Program-made: the position numbers and the translations under genes
Part shown: in pieces, positions 30,602-41,407 of the stretch
Position numbering within the stretch: the first letter of the stretch is position 1
Layout: each line of letters starts with the position of its first letter
Assembly (NCBI RefSeq): GCF_946227985.1
Contig: NZ_CAMKGL010000001.1
Location: forward strand, 1,550,001-1,614,000
Direction: 5' to 3'
Length of the DNA: 64,000 nucleotides
DNA from: Serratia quinivorans
GTDB lineage: Bacteria > Pseudomonadota > Gammaproteobacteria > Enterobacterales > Enterobacteriaceae
Notes under the pieces: model-generated
Database searches by the model: none
The model's input: only the letters and a program-made list of their open reading frames with translations
Told to the model about the DNA's origin: nothing

Positions 30602-30982
30602 TCAGCGCCGTGGGTTATTCAAACGCCCAAGGTGAGTATAGGCAAACCCTTCGGCATATTTCAGCCCGTAACCCAGCGTGCGATCAAAACCGATATGAGC
30701 GCACCAAATCAACGCTGCCATCAGCCAGCCTGCTTGCTGGAACCCCAAAAAGGCAAGGCCACACAGCGCCGGTCCTATGTATGAATGGGCAATGTTATAG
30801 CCTATGGCCCCGGCCTTTTTACCCAACGCATAGGCCAGGAAAGAGATATCGGGTAACAGGAAGCAGGCAGCGAAAAGCCCCCAGCCATAGTGCTGGCTGT
30901 GATAGACCACTACCGACAGCATCAGGGCCAGCAGTGCTTCCAGCCGCAACAGTATCCCCATCGGGCGGGTTAAATCGCTCAT
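30602..30982 (-). CDS. DUF4260 family membrane protein
   Basis: 126 residues with about four hydrophobic segments and the DUF4260-like motifs LLRLEALLAL, FLLPDISFLAYALG, YNIAHSYIGPALCG and HIGFDRTLGYGLKY. Function unknown. ATG 30982 is preferred because GAGGT lies five bases upstream; an adjacent ATG at 30985 is too close. Lies between htpX and prc, which are near each other in E. coli without this gene. Confidence 0.8.
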   Translation of the reverse strand: MSDLTRPMGILLRLEALLALMLSVVVYHSQHYGWGLFAACFLLPDISFLAYALGKKAGAIGYNIAHSYIGPALCGLAFLGFQQAGWLMAALIWCAHIGFDRTLGYGLKYAEGFAYTHLGRLNNPRR

Positions 30983-31036
30983 CATGACCTCACAGTATGT
31001 TGACTGCCAACCCGCGCCCTCAGGCGCGCCCATTAA

Positions 31037-31060
31037 AAAACGCACCCGAAGGTGCGTTTT
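31037..31060 (-). terminator. Terminator of prc
   Basis: Stem AAAACGCACC / GGTGCGTTTT around a CGAA tetraloop. On the minus strand the hairpin is followed by TTAATGG after the TTTT arm. Located 24 bases past the prc stop. Confidence 0.9.
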
Positions 31061-31083
31061 TCATTTACTGATACTCGGCTGCG

Positions 31084-33120
31084 TTATTTCGCCGCCGCCG
31101 GCTGCGCCTGATCAAGGTGCGCCAGATCCAGTGCGATGTGCACGGTTTCATCCAGATATGGGTCAGGTTCCTGGTAATCCTTCGGCAAATCTTCCAGGGC
31201 CTTCAGCGGCTTTTTACCGGCGCGCTGCAGGCGATCATTAACACGTTGCAGACGGGTAGCGTCATCATCGTGGTTCTCTTTCTCGCGCTGAACCAGGTTG
31301 AGTGAGACGATGTTACGCTTGTCCTTCAGCGCCTTGTAATGAGTGATATCCTGCGCGATGTACTGGAACTCAGGATCCTTGGCAATACGCTGCTCATGAT
31401 CCTTCAGCAGTTCAGGCTCAAACGGCTTCATATCACCGGTTTTGGTGTAGGTCGCCGCATTGATACTGTCCCACGGCATGGCGTTATCTTCAAACGCTTC
31501 ACCGGTTTCCGCCGGATCGACGCCGCTCGGCATCAGGATATCCGGGGTAACGCCCTTGCGTTGGGTACTGCCGCCGTTAACGCGGTAGAACTTCTGAATG
31601 GTGTATTGCACCGAACCCAACGCTGGCCACTCCGGACGCAACATCTGATCGTAAATGCGGTTCAGCGAGCGATACTGTTGTACGGTACCTTTACCGAAGG
31701 TCGGTTCACCGACGATCAGCGCGCGACCGTAGTCCTGCATTGCCGCGGCAAAGATCTCGGAAGCCGAGGCGCTGAAACGGTCAACCAGTACCACCAGCGG
31801 CCCCTTGTAATAGGTCACGCCGTCGGTATCCGCGTCTTCACGCACCTTACCGTTGTTGTCACGCACCTGCACTACCGGGCCGCTCGGAATGAACAAGCCG
31901 GACAGCGATACCGCTTCGGTCAGTGCGCCGCCGCCGTTAGTGCGCAGGTCGATGATCAGGCTCTTAACGTTCTGCTTGGCCATCTTCTGCAACTGAACTT
32001 TCACATCATCGGTCAGGCCCACGTAGAAGCCCGGGATATCCATCACCGCGACTTTCTCTTTGCCGACGGTCTTGATGGTCATTTTCACCGCGCGGTCTTC
32101 CAGACGGATACGCTCACGGGTCAAGGTGACCACTCGGGTTTTGGTGCCCTTGCCGGCCGGCAGGATTTCCAGGCGCACCTTACTGCCCTTCGGCCCTTTA
32201 ATCAGGGAAACCACGTCGTCCAGACGCCAGCCGATCACATCGACCACAGGCTTGCCCGCCTGGCCAACGCCGACAATACGGTCACCCACGGTGATCGCCT
32301 TGCTTTTTGCCGCCGGGCCACCTGGCACCATGGAGTTGATCAGGGTGTAATCGTCATCCATCTGCAACACCGCACCGATACCTTCCAGGGACAGGCTCAT
32401 CTCGGTATTGAACTGTTCGGTATTGCGTGGGGAAAGATAGTTGGTGTGCGGGTCGATTTCATGCGCAAAGGCATTCATCACCAGTTGGAAAACGTCTTCG
32501 CTGTTGCTTTGCGTCAGGCGCTTGATAGCAAACTGATAGCGCTTGGTCAGCGTTTCACGAATTTCCTTGTCGGTCTTACCGGTCAGCTTGAGGTTCAGCT
32601 CGTCATATTTGACTTTCGCATTCCACAGGCTGTCCAGTTCGGCCTTGTCTTTCGGCCACGGCGCTTTGCTGCGGTCGAGATCGATAGTGTCGTTGCCGGT
32701 GAAGCTCATTGGCTTTTCCAGCAGCGACAATGCATAGGTGTAACGCTCAAAACGGCGTTTCTGCGCCAGATTGTACAACGCGTATGGCGTATCCAGCTTA
32801 CCGCTTTTCAGCTCTTCGCCCAGCTGATTACGCTTGCTGGCGAATTGCGCCACGTCGGAGGCCAGCAGCACGTTATGGCTGTAGTCCAGCATATTCAGGT
32901 AACGATCGAAGATCTTGCCTGAAAAGTCCGCGTCGAGGGTAAACTGACGGTAATGAGAGCGAGTGAAGCGCGAAGTTACGCGCTCACTCACCGTTGCATG
33001 TTGCGGTTCCTGCTGCAGCTGAGGCAGTTGATCGATGCGGATGTTGGCTGGTTCCGCTCCGTAACTGACACCCGCCCACAACAGACCCGCGACTGCTGTT
33101 AATCTGACAAATTTGTTCAT
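31084..33120 (-). CDS. prc: Tail-specific periplasmic protease Prc
   Basis: 678-residue S41 protease (E. coli 682). Signal peptide ends near VSYGA. A PDZ domain (about residues 225-320, GIGAVLQMDDDYTLINSMVPGG onward) precedes the protease core with Ser in DRFSASASEIFAAAM and Lys in GEPTFGKGTVQ, the Ser-Lys dyad. It trims the C-terminus of FtsI and, with NlpI, degrades MepS. Start at MNKFVRL; an in-frame upstream start would displace the signal peptide. Downstream of proQ by 19 bases, as in E. coli. Confidence 0.96.
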   Translation of the reverse strand: MNKFVRLTAVAGLLWAGVSYGAEPANIRIDQLPQLQQEPQHATVSERVTSRFTRSHYRQFTLDADFSGKIFDRYLNMLDYSHNVLLASDVAQFASKRNQLGEELKSGKLDTPYALYNLAQKRRFERYTYALSLLEKPMSFTGNDTIDLDRSKAPWPKDKAELDSLWNAKVKYDELNLKLTGKTDKEIRETLTKRYQFAIKRLTQSNSEDVFQLVMNAFAHEIDPHTNYLSPRNTEQFNTEMSLSLEGIGAVLQMDDDYTLINSMVPGGPAAKSKAITVGDRIVGVGQAGKPVVDVIGWRLDDVVSLIKGPKGSKVRLEILPAGKGTKTRVVTLTRERIRLEDRAVKMTIKTVGKEKVAVMDIPGFYVGLTDDVKVQLQKMAKQNVKSLIIDLRTNGGGALTEAVSLSGLFIPSGPVVQVRDNNGKVREDADTDGVTYYKGPLVVLVDRFSASASEIFAAAMQDYGRALIVGEPTFGKGTVQQYRSLNRIYDQMLRPEWPALGSVQYTIQKFYRVNGGSTQRKGVTPDILMPSGVDPAETGEAFEDNAMPWDSINAATYTKTGDMKPFEPELLKDHEQRIAKDPEFQYIAQDITHYKALKDKRNIVSLNLVQREKENHDDDATRLQRVNDRLQRAGKKPLKALEDLPKDYQEPDPYLDETVHIALDLAHLDQAQPAAAK

Positions 33121-33139
33121 GCCTTGGTTGGCCTCCGTA

Positions 33140-33850
33140 TCAGAACTGCAAGTGTTCTGCGCGCACAATCATCGCCAGACCGGAAGAGAGCTGCACACGT
33201 ACGCCATCTTTGGCGATTTCAAGTACGGTTGCATCCATCGCACTCTGGCCTGCTCTGACTTTGATTTCCTGGCCAATTTGCAGTTTAGAGATATCCGTGA
33301 CTGGCACACGACGCTGCTGGCTTTCCTCTTTGACTTCACGAGGTTGGCGAGCGGGCTGTGGGCGAGTTTGTGGGCGCGGCTTGCGGTTCTCCGGTGCGGC
33401 TCCGCCTTCGCGACGTGCAGCAGGTTTTTTACCGGCTGGACGTGGACGACGAGGCTCCGCAGCGGCTGATTCACCGGCAGCTTCACGTTTTTTGGCGTTT
33501 TGCTCGGCACGCTGTGCCTGAACTCGCGCTTTTGCTTCTTCAAGCTGTTGACGGGCATGATCGACATGCTGCTGTTCCAGCTCACCGCACGGGTTGCCGT
33601 CCAAATCAACGCGCTGTGCGCCAACTTTGACGCCGTACAGGTAACGCCAGCTTGAGGTGTACAGGCGCAGTGCAGAACGCAATTGCGTTTTGCTTAGGTT
33701 CTCTTCCCCCTGAACACGCTCGACCAGATCCTGAAAAATACCGATTTTCAACGGGCGAGCTTCGCCCTCGGCGCTAAAGCAGAGCGGAAAACGCTCGGCA
33801 AGAAAAGCAATGACTTCTTTACTAGAGTTCAACTTAGGTTGATTTTCCAT
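33140..33850 (-). CDS. proQ: RNA chaperone ProQ
   Basis: 236 residues. FinO/ProQ domain at 1-120 ([40 protein letters not shown]), a long basic, proline-rich disordered linker (about 125-180), and a C-terminal Tudor-like domain ([34 protein letters not shown]). Global binder of sRNAs and mRNA 3' ends. Co-transcribed with prc. Confidence 0.96.
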
Positions 33851-33945
33851 GAAATTTCCTGATTACAACGGGTTTGCCAACCAGCGCAGGCATGAACAGG
33901 CGTCATTATAATGACGCCATCGGTAAATGCCACGTTAACCGTAGA

Positions 33946-34443
33946 TCAACTTGCCGTTACAGTGACATATTTCGCACTATCACACTGCTCCAGCTGCGCG
34001 CAAAGCCCCGCCACCACTGCTTCCAGGCCCCTTTCGTCCTGTTCGTCGAAACGTTGATAAACTGTGCTGTCGATATCGAGAACGCCGATAATCTGACCGC
34101 CAACCCTGAGCGGCAGCACAATTTCTGCATTACTGGCCGCGTCACAGGCGATATGACCCGGGAACTCATGGACGTCGCCAACGCGCTGCACGCGATTTTC
34201 CGCCACCGCACTGCCACACACACCTTTTCCAACCGGAATGCGCACACAGGCGATTTTCCCCTGGAATGGACCCAGCACCAGTTGAGCGCCGTCCATCAGG
34301 TAAAATCCGGCCCAGTTAACGTCATCAAGACGCTCATTGATCAGCGCACTGGCGTTGGATAACGCGGCGATAAAGTTGGTTTCCCCGTCGAGCAGCGCGC
34401 ACAAATCACGTTTTAATTCCGCGTAGAATTGTTCTTTTGTCAT
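33946..34443 (-). CDS. msrC: Free methionine-(R)-sulfoxide reductase
   Basis: 165-residue GAF-domain enzyme (YebR) that reduces free Met-R-sulfoxide. Catalytic cysteines are in GKIACVRIPVGKGVCGSAV and in HIACDAASNAE. The family motif GVLDIDSTVYQRFDEQDE is near the end. Divergent from letA with a 243-base gap. Confidence 0.93.
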   Translation of the reverse strand: MTKEQFYAELKRDLCALLDGETNFIAALSNASALINERLDDVNWAGFYLMDGAQLVLGPFQGKIACVRIPVGKGVCGSAVAENRVQRVGDVHEFPGHIACDAASNAEIVLPLRVGGQIIGVLDIDSTVYQRFDEQDERGLEAVVAGLCAQLEQCDSAKYVTVTAS

Positions 34444-34686
34444 GTGTTAACCATTAGTACAGTGAAGAAGGCCACTAGCCCAAGTCTTAAGCCCTATAAA
34501 ATAAGCATTAAATGCGTATAGCCACAAGGTTAATCATCTGTTGCTTCACAAAACCCTACCGGGCAAGGTATGTTTGCCGCTCAGAAACCCTGTTTTGCCG
34601 CCCGGTGCTTGGCCCTATAAGGCACGGACAGATTTATTTTTCAGCTACGCTAATCGATACGGCGAGCTCTGGGGCAGTTTTTTGTC

Positions 34687-35937
34687 ATGATGAAAATACA
34701 CGCGATCACCGGCCCGCTATCCAAAACACGCCACCAACGCTGTTGCGAATGCGACCTGCTGTTTGTGTTGCCGCCATTGAGCGGCAAACAGGCGGCCTAC
34801 TGCCCGCGCTGCGATGCCAAGGTGGTCAGTGGCCGTGACTGGTCGATGACCCGACTGACCGCCATGGCGGTCACCATGCTGCTGTTGATGCCCTTTGCTT
34901 TCAGCCAGCCGCTGATCAGCATCCGCCTGCTGGGGGTGCGCATTGACGCCAGCCTGCTGGAAGGCATCTGGCAGATGAGCCACCAGGGGGATCCTCTCAC
35001 TGCCAGTATGGTGGCGTTTTGCACTATTGGCGCCCCGCTCACGCTGGCGTTGTCGCTGCTGTACCTGCGTTTCGGCCACGCACTGGGCATGAATCTGCGC
35101 CCGGTGCTGCTGATGCTCGATCGTTTGAAAGAGTGGGTGATGCTCGATATCTACCTGATCGGCATGGCGGTGGCGACAATCAAAGTGAAAGAATACGCCG
35201 ATATTCAGGCCGGCAGTGCGCTGATCGCTTACCTGGCGCTCACCCTGCTCAGCATCCTGACGCTGATCCACGTCAATCTGGAACAGCTGTGGGAACGCTA
35301 TTATCCGCAGGAACAACCGAAAGGCCTGCCAACGGCACTGCATATCTGCCTGTCCTGCCATTTCACCGGCTATCCAGACCAACGTGGGCGTTGTCCACGA
35401 TGCCACATTCCTATGTGCCATCGGCAGCCCTACAGCCTGCAAAAAACCTGGGCGGCGCTGATTGCGGCGATAATTTTACTGATCCCGGCCAACCTGATGC
35501 CGATTTCCATCATCTACGCCAATGGCGCGCGAATGGAGGACACCATCTTCTCCGGAGTGGTCTCGTTGGCAACTTCCGGCAATGTGCCGATCGCCGCCAT
35601 CGTGTTCATTGCCAGCGTACTGGTGCCCTTTACCAAGGTCATTGTGCTGATCACCTTGCTGTTGAGCATTCATTTCAAGACCTCGCACAGCCTGAGAACG
35701 CGTATTCGCCTGCTGCGCCTGGTCACCTGGATCGGCCGTTGGTCGATGCTCGATCTGTTTGTTATTTCGTTAATGATGTCGCTGGTGAATCGCGACCAAT
35801 TGTTATCTTTTACTATGGGGCCGGCAGCCTTTTATTTTGGGTCTGCGGTTATTTTAACTATTCTTGCCGTAGAGTGGCTGGATAGCCGATTGATTTGGGA
35901 TGCACATGCAACAGGAAACGCCGAATACACCGACTGA
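34687..35937 (+). CDS. letA: Lipid transport inner membrane protein LetA (YebS, PqiA family)
   Basis: 416-residue PqiA-type membrane protein. Two modules each carry a cysteine zinc-ribbon (CCECD...CPRCD near residue 18; CLSCH...CPRCH near residue 220) followed by four helices. It partners LetB in the trans-envelope lipid bridge and is thought to load lipids at the inner membrane. Two adjacent ATGs are possible. Its end overlaps letB by 32 bases, so the two are coupled. Confidence 0.93.
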   Translation: MMKIHAITGPLSKTRHQRCCECDLLFVLPPLSGKQAAYCPRCDAKVVSGRDWSMTRLTAMAVTMLLLMPFAFSQPLISIRLLGVRIDASLLEGIWQMSHQGDPLTASMVAFCTIGAPLTLALSLLYLRFGHALGMNLRPVLLMLDRLKEWVMLDIYLIGMAVATIKVKEYADIQAGSALIAYLALTLLSILTLIHVNLEQLWERYYPQEQPKGLPTALHICLSCHFTGYPDQRGRCPRCHIPMCHRQPYSLQKTWAALIAAIILLIPANLMPISIIYANGARMEDTIFSGVVSLATSGNVPIAAIVFIASVLVPFTKVIVLITLLLSIHFKTSHSLRTRIRLLRLVTWIGRWSMLDLFVISLMMSLVNRDQLLSFTMGPAAFYFGSAVILTILAVEWLDSRLIWDAHATGNAEYTD

Positions 35938-38536
35938 AGCGCGGGTCAAAAACAAGCGCCGTATTTCGCCATTCTGGTTACTGCCGTTTATTGCCCTGCT
36001 GATCGCGGGGTGGCTGGTCTATAACAATTTCCAGGAACGCGGTACCACAGTGACCATTGATTTCCAGTCCGCGGCGGGCATTGTCGCCGGGCGTACTCCG
36101 GTACGTTATCAGGGTGTAGAAGTGGGCACCGTACAGAGCATCAGCCTGAGCAAGGATTTGCACAGCATCGTGGTCGAAGTCAGCATCAAAAGCGACCTGG
36201 AAGACTCCTTGCGCGACGGCACCCAGTTTTGGCTGGTAACGCCCAAAGCCTCGCTGGCGGGCGTGTCTGGCCTGGATGCCCTGGTGGGTGGCAACTATAT
36301 CGGCATGATGCCGGGCAGCGGGCAGCCAAAGACTCACTTCACCGCGCTTGATACCCAGCCCAAATACCGACTCAACACCGGTGAGCTGATGATTCATTTG
36401 CACGCTGACGATCTCGGCTCGCTCAACACCGGTTCACTGGTGTACTACCGCAAGATCCCCGTCGGTAAGGTATATGACTACACCATCGCCGAAGGCAATA
36501 AGGGCGTCACTATCGACGTACTGATCGACCGCCGTTTTGCCAATCTGGTGAAGGGCAGCAGCCGTTTTTGGAACGTCTCGGGCTTCAAGGGTGATTTCAG
36601 CCTGGCGGGAGCCTCGGTGCAGATGGAAAGCCTGGCTGCTCTGGTCAACGGCGCCATTGCCTTTGACTCGCCGCCTGACGGTCAGCAGGCCAAGGCCGAT
36701 CAAAGCTATACCCTGTATCCGGATCTGGCACACAGCCAGCGCGGCGTGAACATCACCCTGGATCTGCCGAGCGGCAATAACCTGAGTGAAAACCGCACGC
36801 CGCTGATTTATCAGGGATTACAGGTGGGCACCCTGACCAAGCTGACACTGCAACAGGACAGTAAGGTCACCGGTGAACTGACCATCGACCCGTCGGTGGT
36901 GGATTTAATGCGCAGCGGCACGCGGATTGTCATGCGCAGCCCGCGCCTGAGCCTTAACGACGCCAAACTCAGCCAGTTGCTGACCGGCAATACGCTGGAA
37001 CTGGTACCGGGCGAGGGTGAACCACAGCAGCATTTCAACGTGCTGGACAGCAGCGAAACCCTGCTGCAACAACCGGGCGTACTGACCGTAACGCTGAACG
37101 CACCGCAAAGCTACGGAATCGACGTTGGCCAGCCACTGGTGGTGCACGGCGTTAAGGTCGGTCAGGTAATGAGTCGTGCCCTGACGGACAACGGCGTGGT
37201 ATTTACTGCCGCCATCGATGCCCAATATCGCCGCCTGCTGCACAAAGACAGCAAGTTCGTGGTCAACAGCCGCGTCGACGTCAAACTGGGCCTGGACGGC
37301 ATGGAAGTGCTGGGGGCCAGCGCGCAAGAGTGGCTGGACGGCGGCGTGCGTATCATTCCCGGCAGCAAGGGCGAACCTGTCGGGCAGTATCCGCTGTATG
37401 GCAATAGTGAAAAGGCCGAGGCCGGTATTATCGGCAACAGCCCTGCGCCAACCCTGACGCTGACCGCCGTCAGCCTGCCGGACGTGCAGGCCGGATCGGT
37501 GGTGCTGTACCGTAAATTCCAGGTGGGCGAGATTGTTAACGTGCGTCCCAAGGCCAACGAGTTTGAAGTTGATGTTTATATCAGCCCGGAATACCGCAAG
37601 CTGCTGACCAACGAAAGCATTTTCTGGGCCGAAGGCGGGGCCAAGGTGCAATTGAACGGCAGCGGCCTGACGGTGCAGGCTTCACCGCTCAACCGGGCGC
37701 TGAAGGGGGCCATCAGCTTCGATAATTTGCAGGGCGTGACGCTGAGCAAAGGCGCCAAACGCATGCTGTACGCCACGGAAACCGCCGCCCGCGCGGTGGG
37801 CAGCCAGATAATCCTGAAAACCTACGACGCCAGCAAGCTGTCGCCAGGCATGCCACTGCGTTATCTCGGTATCGATATCGGCCAGGTAGATTCGCTAAAA
37901 TTGGCGCCAGAGCGTAATGAAGTGTTGGTCAAGGCGGTGCTGTACCCGGAATACGTGCAGACCTTCGCCCGTCTTGGCAGCCGATTCTCTATCGTATCGC
38001 CGGAGATTTCCGCCGCCGGGGTCAGCAACCTCGACACCCTGCTGCAGCCCTACATTAATGTGGAACCGGGCCGTGGGCGCGAGCTGCGCAGCTTTGAACT
38101 GCAAGAAGCCACTATTACCGACTCGCGCTACCAGGACGGCCTGAGCGTGATCCTCGACGCCGCCGAAACCGGCTCGCTGCAGATTGGCACCCCGGTGCTG
38201 TTCCGCGGTGTGGAAGTGGGAACCGTCACAGGCTTCTATCTGGGCGCCATGTCCGATCGCATCCACGTCGCGCTGCGTATCAGCAAGAAGTACCAGTATC
38301 TGGTGCGTAACAACAGCGTGTTCTGGTTGGCTTCCGGCTACAACCTGCAGTTCGGCCTGACCGGCGGCGTGATCAAGAGCGGAACCTTCCAGCAGTTTAT
38401 TCGCGGCGGCATCGCCTTCGCTACTCCGCCGAGTATTCCGCTGGCACCGAAAGCGACGCCGCACAAACACTTTATGCTGAATGCAGAAGAGCCAAAAGAC
38501 TGGCGTGAATGGGGTACCGCCATCCCTAAAGAGTAA
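35906..38536 (+). CDS. letB: Lipid transport MCE protein LetB (YebT), seven MCE domains
   Basis: 876 residues with an N-terminal membrane anchor ([20 protein letters not shown]) and seven MCE domains in tandem, seen as repeats of the type [77 protein letters not shown] and [12 protein letters not shown]. The rings stack into a periplasm-spanning tunnel for lipids in E. coli. ATG 35906 (MQQETP) aligns with the E. coli start; ATG 35900 two codons earlier is also possible. Confidence 0.95.
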   Translation: MQQETPNTPTEARVKNKRRISPFWLLPFIALLIAGWLVYNNFQERGTTVTIDFQSAAGIVAGRTPVRYQGVEVGTVQSISLSKDLHSIVVEVSIKSDLEDSLRDGTQFWLVTPKASLAGVSGLDALVGGNYIGMMPGSGQPKTHFTALDTQPKYRLNTGELMIHLHADDLGSLNTGSLVYYRKIPVGKVYDYTIAEGNKGVTIDVLIDRRFANLVKGSSRFWNVSGFKGDFSLAGASVQMESLAALVNGAIAFDSPPDGQQAKADQSYTLYPDLAHSQRGVNITLDLPSGNNLSENRTPLIYQGLQVGTLTKLTLQQDSKVTGELTIDPSVVDLMRSGTRIVMRSPRLSLNDAKLSQLLTGNTLELVPGEGEPQQHFNVLDSSETLLQQPGVLTVTLNAPQSYGIDVGQPLVVHGVKVGQVMSRALTDNGVVFTAAIDAQYRRLLHKDSKFVVNSRVDVKLGLDGMEVLGASAQEWLDGGVRIIPGSKGEPVGQYPLYGNSEKAEAGIIGNSPAPTLTLTAVSLPDVQAGSVVLYRKFQVGEIVNVRPKANEFEVDVYISPEYRKLLTNESIFWAEGGAKVQLNGSGLTVQASPLNRALKGAISFDNLQGVTLSKGAKRMLYATETAARAVGSQIILKTYDASKLSPGMPLRYLGIDIGQVDSLKLAPERNEVLVKAVLYPEYVQTFARLGSRFSIVSPEISAAGVSNLDTLLQPYINVEPGRGRELRSFELQEATITDSRYQDGLSVILDAAETGSLQIGTPVLFRGVEVGTVTGFYLGAMSDRIHVALRISKKYQYLVRNNSVFWLASGYNLQFGLTGGVIKSGTFQQFIRGGIAFATPPSIPLAPKATPHKHFMLNAEEPKDWREWGTAIPKE

Positions 38537-38551
38537 ATTCCTCACCCTCTC

Positions 38552-38587
38552 AGGGGCTCGGCAATGCCGGGCCCCTACTTTTTTCGG
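38552..38587 (+). terminator. Terminator of letAB
   Basis: GC-rich imperfect stem AGGGGCtCGGC / GCCGgGCCCCT followed by TACTTTTTT, between letB and rsmF. Confidence 0.8.
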
Positions 38588-38642
38588 TTTATGGTAAACT
38601 CCTGCCCTTATTTATTTTGATTGCTGCCAGAGAGCTCACCCC

Positions 38643-40079
38643 GTGGCCAAACCTGCCTGCGTTTTTTTGCCGCCCGCCTTTCTTGACGCGACGCGCGCCA
38701 TCATGCCCGCCGACCTGTCGATGGACGATTTCATTGCCGCCTGCCAACGCCCACTGCGCCGCAGCCTGCGGGTTAATACCCTGAAGATCAGCGTTGCTGA
38801 TTTTCAAACGCTGGTGCAGGACTATGACTGGCAGCTGGAACCCATCCCCTGGTGTGCGGAAGGCTTTTGGATCGAACGCAAGGACGAAGAACTGCGGCTG
38901 GGCAGCGCGGCAGAACACCTGAGCGGCCTGTTTTACATTCAGGAAGCCAGCTCAATGCTACCGGTCAGTGCGCTGTTCGCCGGGGCCGAAGCGCCACGCC
39001 GGGTGCTGGACGTCGCCGCGGCACCGGGTTCCAAAACCACCCAGATTGCGGCGTTGATGAACAACCGGGGTGGGATTGTCGCCAATGAATACTCTGCCAG
39101 TCGGGTCAAGGTGTTGCATGCCAATATCAGCCGCTGCGGCGTGAAGAATGTGGCCCTGACCCACTTTGACGGCCGGGTGTTCGGTGCGGCGTTGCCGGAG
39201 AGCTTCGACGCCATTTTGCTGGATGCGCCCTGTTCCGGTGAAGGCGTGGTGCGTAAAGATCCGGACGCCATGAGCAACTGGTCACCGGCCAGCGTCGCCG
39301 CCATCGCCGACACCCAGCGTGAACTGATCGACAGTGCCTTCCATGCTCTGGCCCCAGGCGGCGTACTGGTCTACTCCACCTGCACGCTCAACGCGCAGGA
39401 AAACCAGCAGATCGTCAACGGACTGCTGGCGACCTACGGCGATGCGGTCAGCATTGAACCGCTGGGTGAACTGTTCCCTGGCGCAGAGCGGGCGTTAACC
39501 GCCGAAGGTTTCCTGCACGTGTTCCCGCAAATTTACGACAGCGAAGGCTTCTTTGTGGCAAGGTTGCGTAAGCACCACTCCGTCACCGCGTTGGCAAAGC
39601 CAAGCTACAAATTGGGCAAATTCCCGTTCACTCCGCTATCGGGCAAGGATTCGGCCGAGATCGCTCAGGCCGCAGCGGCCTCCGGCCTGACCTGGGATGA
39701 AACCAGCCGTCTGTGGGCTCGCGATAAAGAAATCTGGCTGTTCCCAGCCGAGCTGGAAACGCTGGTTAATAAAATACGCTTCTCGCGTATCGGGCTGAAA
39801 CTGGCCGAGCGTTTCACCAAAGGTTACCGCTGGCAGCATGAAGCGGTTATCGCACTGGCGGTTGCCGATGGCAAACAGCGTTTTGAACTGGATGCCACGC
39901 TGGCGCAAGAGTGGTTCCACGGCCGGGATCTGTACCCGGAGCCGCCGCCGCAGACCGATGAATGTATTGTTACCTACCAGCAACAACCGCTGGGCATCGC
40001 CAAACGCATCGGCAGCCGGATCAAAAACAACCTGCCGCGCGAACTGGTTCGTGACGGCGTGTTGGATTTCCATCAGTAA
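38643..40079 (+). CDS. rsmF: 16S rRNA (cytosine(1407)-C(5))-methyltransferase RsmF
   Basis: 478-residue RNA m5C methyltransferase (YebU, E. coli 479). The SAM-binding Rossmann domain has [12 protein letters not shown]; the catalytic cysteines are in [15 protein letters not shown] and [14 protein letters not shown]-terminal PUA-like domain. GTG start at 38643 gives the family N-terminus ([12 protein letters not shown]). In E. coli yebV follows directly; here the csu-type pilus cluster intervenes. Confidence 0.95.
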   Translation: MAKPACVFLPPAFLDATRAIMPADLSMDDFIAACQRPLRRSLRVNTLKISVADFQTLVQDYDWQLEPIPWCAEGFWIERKDEELRLGSAAEHLSGLFYIQEASSMLPVSALFAGAEAPRRVLDVAAAPGSKTTQIAALMNNRGGIVANEYSASRVKVLHANISRCGVKNVALTHFDGRVFGAALPESFDAILLDAPCSGEGVVRKDPDAMSNWSPASVAAIADTQRELIDSAFHALAPGGVLVYSTCTLNAQENQQIVNGLLATYGDAVSIEPLGELFPGAERALTAEGFLHVFPQIYDSEGFFVARLRKHHSVTALAKPSYKLGKFPFTPLSGKDSAEIAQAAAASGLTWDETSRLWARDKEIWLFPAELETLVNKIRFSRIGLKLAERFTKGYRWQHEAVIALAVADGKQRFELDATLAQEWFHGRDLYPEPPPQTDECIVTYQQQPLGIAKRIGSRIKNNLPRELVRDGVLDFHQ

Positions 40080-40086
40080 CCCCCTG

Positions 40087-40114
40087 TAACTGGCCGGAAA
40101 ACTCCGGCCAGTTA
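40087..40114. terminator. Hairpin after rsmF
   Basis: Perfect 11-bp repeat TAACTGGCCGG / CCGGCCAGTTA with a six-base loop starting seven bases past the stop. No T run follows, so termination strength is uncertain. Confidence 0.5.
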
Positions 40115-40121
40115 ATACCGC

Positions 40122-40151
40122 TAATAATATTCCGACAGAAGCATATTATTA
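40122..40151. promoter_or_regulatory. AT-rich dyad upstream of the pilus operon
   Basis: TAATAATAT, 12 bases, then ATATTATTA: a perfect 9-bp inverted repeat in the otherwise AT-rich 277-base leader (40080-40356) of the pilus operon. It could be an operator or part of a silencer-rich promoter. No matching regulator is encoded in the cluster. Confidence 0.3.
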
Positions 40152-40356
40152 TTCTGATCATTTTACGCTCCGGATATTCTCGTCCTTTCCATTGAGAAGA
40201 TAACGACTTCCTTAAAAATAAAGAAAATTTTCAGCCTTTCACCAAGACATTTCCGACTTCTTATTCTATTAATTAAACTGTAAATAAATTAATGCGTTTA
40301 TCCTTTTCTGGATGGCGTCTTTTGGGGCTCACCTTTAACACGGCAAGGAAAAAGAC

Positions 40357-40896
40357 ATGAAAAAAATTCTGATGGCACTGACCTCGGCAGCCACCTTGCT
40401 GTGCGCAAGCGGCGCAGCCAATGCAGCAGGCACTATTCAGGGTAACCTCGGGGTAACCTTAACCATCGGCGCGGGTTGCGTGGTCGGCGGCGGGAACAGC
40501 GCGGGGAGCGCCAACGACTTTGGTGCCATTAGCTTCGGTACCTATTCTTCCCTGTCCAACATTATCGACGCCAGCGCAACCGGTTCCGGCGGTGCAGGGA
40601 CTTTGTCGCTGACCTGTACCACAGGTACCGCCTACACCGTGGCGTTAGACAACGGTCTGCACGTAGGCGCCGGTAACCAGCGCCAAATGGCCAGTACGGC
40701 AGGTGCCTTGATCAAGTACAACCTCTACCAGGATCAGACCCGCGCTACCGCCTGGGGCATAGGTTCCAATGCCCTGACCGGTAGCGGTACCGGCGCAGCG
40801 GTCCCATTGATTGTCTATGGACGTGTCCCGGCGGCTGCCACCACGCCCGATCCTGATACTTACAACGATACGGTGACCATGACGGTAACCTGGTAA
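40357..40896 (+). CDS. Spore coat U domain pilin, major subunit (CsuA/B-like)
   Basis: 179 residues: signal peptide MKKILMALTSAATLLCASGAANA, then one SCPU domain with paired Cys (GAGCVVGG; LSLTCTTG) and a C-terminal beta-strand motif YNDTVTMTVTW. It is first in a six-gene cluster whose order matches the Acinetobacter csu operon (A/B, A, B, C, D, E), where the first gene gives the pilus rod. Good Shine-Dalgarno (AAGGAAA). Exported by the general secretory route, then assembled by the chaperone and usher below. Confidence 0.85.
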   Translation: MKKILMALTSAATLLCASGAANAAGTIQGNLGVTLTIGAGCVVGGGNSAGSANDFGAISFGTYSSLSNIIDASATGSGGAGTLSLTCTTGTAYTVALDNGLHVGAGNQRQMASTAGALIKYNLYQDQTRATAWGIGSNALTGSGTGAAVPLIVYGRVPAAATTPDPDTYNDTVTMTVTW

Positions 40897-40898
40897 CA

Positions 40899-41402
40899 GT
40901 GCGGCAGGTTGTTTTGGGCTGTGGATTGCTGGCGTTAAGCCTGGCGGCGAATGCCGATAGCAAAACCGCCACCATTGGCGTCAGCGCCACCTTGTTGAAG
41001 GCATGCGAAGCCGGCAGCAGTTCAGGTGGCAATGTCAGCTTTGGTTCACTGGACTTCGGTACGGTCTATTTTCTCACGACCAGTGTCAGCGTAGCCGGCC
41101 AGCAAAACGCCGGGGCCATTCGCGTCAAGTGCAACAATGGCACCAGCTACAATGTCCTGCTTAACGGTGGGCAAAGCGGCAACACCGCTGCCCGCTATCT
41201 GAAAAGTGCCGCCGGCCAGCAGGTGAACTACAACCTGTATACCAACAGTTCGCACAGCATCATCTGGGATAACCTGACCGGGGTGTCGCAAACCGCCAAC
41301 GGTCAGGATAACTGGTTACCGGTGTATGGCATGATCCCGGTGCAATCCACCCCGCAGATCGGCAGCTACACCGATACCGTGCAGGTCACCATCAATTGGT
41401 AA
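40899..41402 (+). CDS. Spore coat U domain pilin, minor subunit (CsuA-like)
   Basis: 167 residues from a GTG start two bases after the previous stop: signal peptide (VVLGCGLLALSLAANA) and an SCPU domain (LLKACEAGS; IRVKCNNGTSYNVLLNGG; SYTDTVQVTINW). The tight spacing implies translational coupling, as no strong ribosome site of its own is seen. A minor subunit or adaptor of the archaic chaperone-usher pilus. Confidence 0.82.
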   Translation: MRQVVLGCGLLALSLAANADSKTATIGVSATLLKACEAGSSSGGNVSFGSLDFGTVYFLTTSVSVAGQQNAGAIRVKCNNGTSYNVLLNGGQSGNTAARYLKSAAGQQVNYNLYTNSSHSIIWDNLTGVSQTANGQDNWLPVYGMIPVQSTPQIGSYTDTVQVTINW

Positions 41403-41407
41403 CGGCA

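Noticed and set aside
31339-32922. 527-codon plus-strand frame opposite prc
   Set aside because: Shadow of prc, whose PDZ and S41 motifs are unambiguous on the minus strand.
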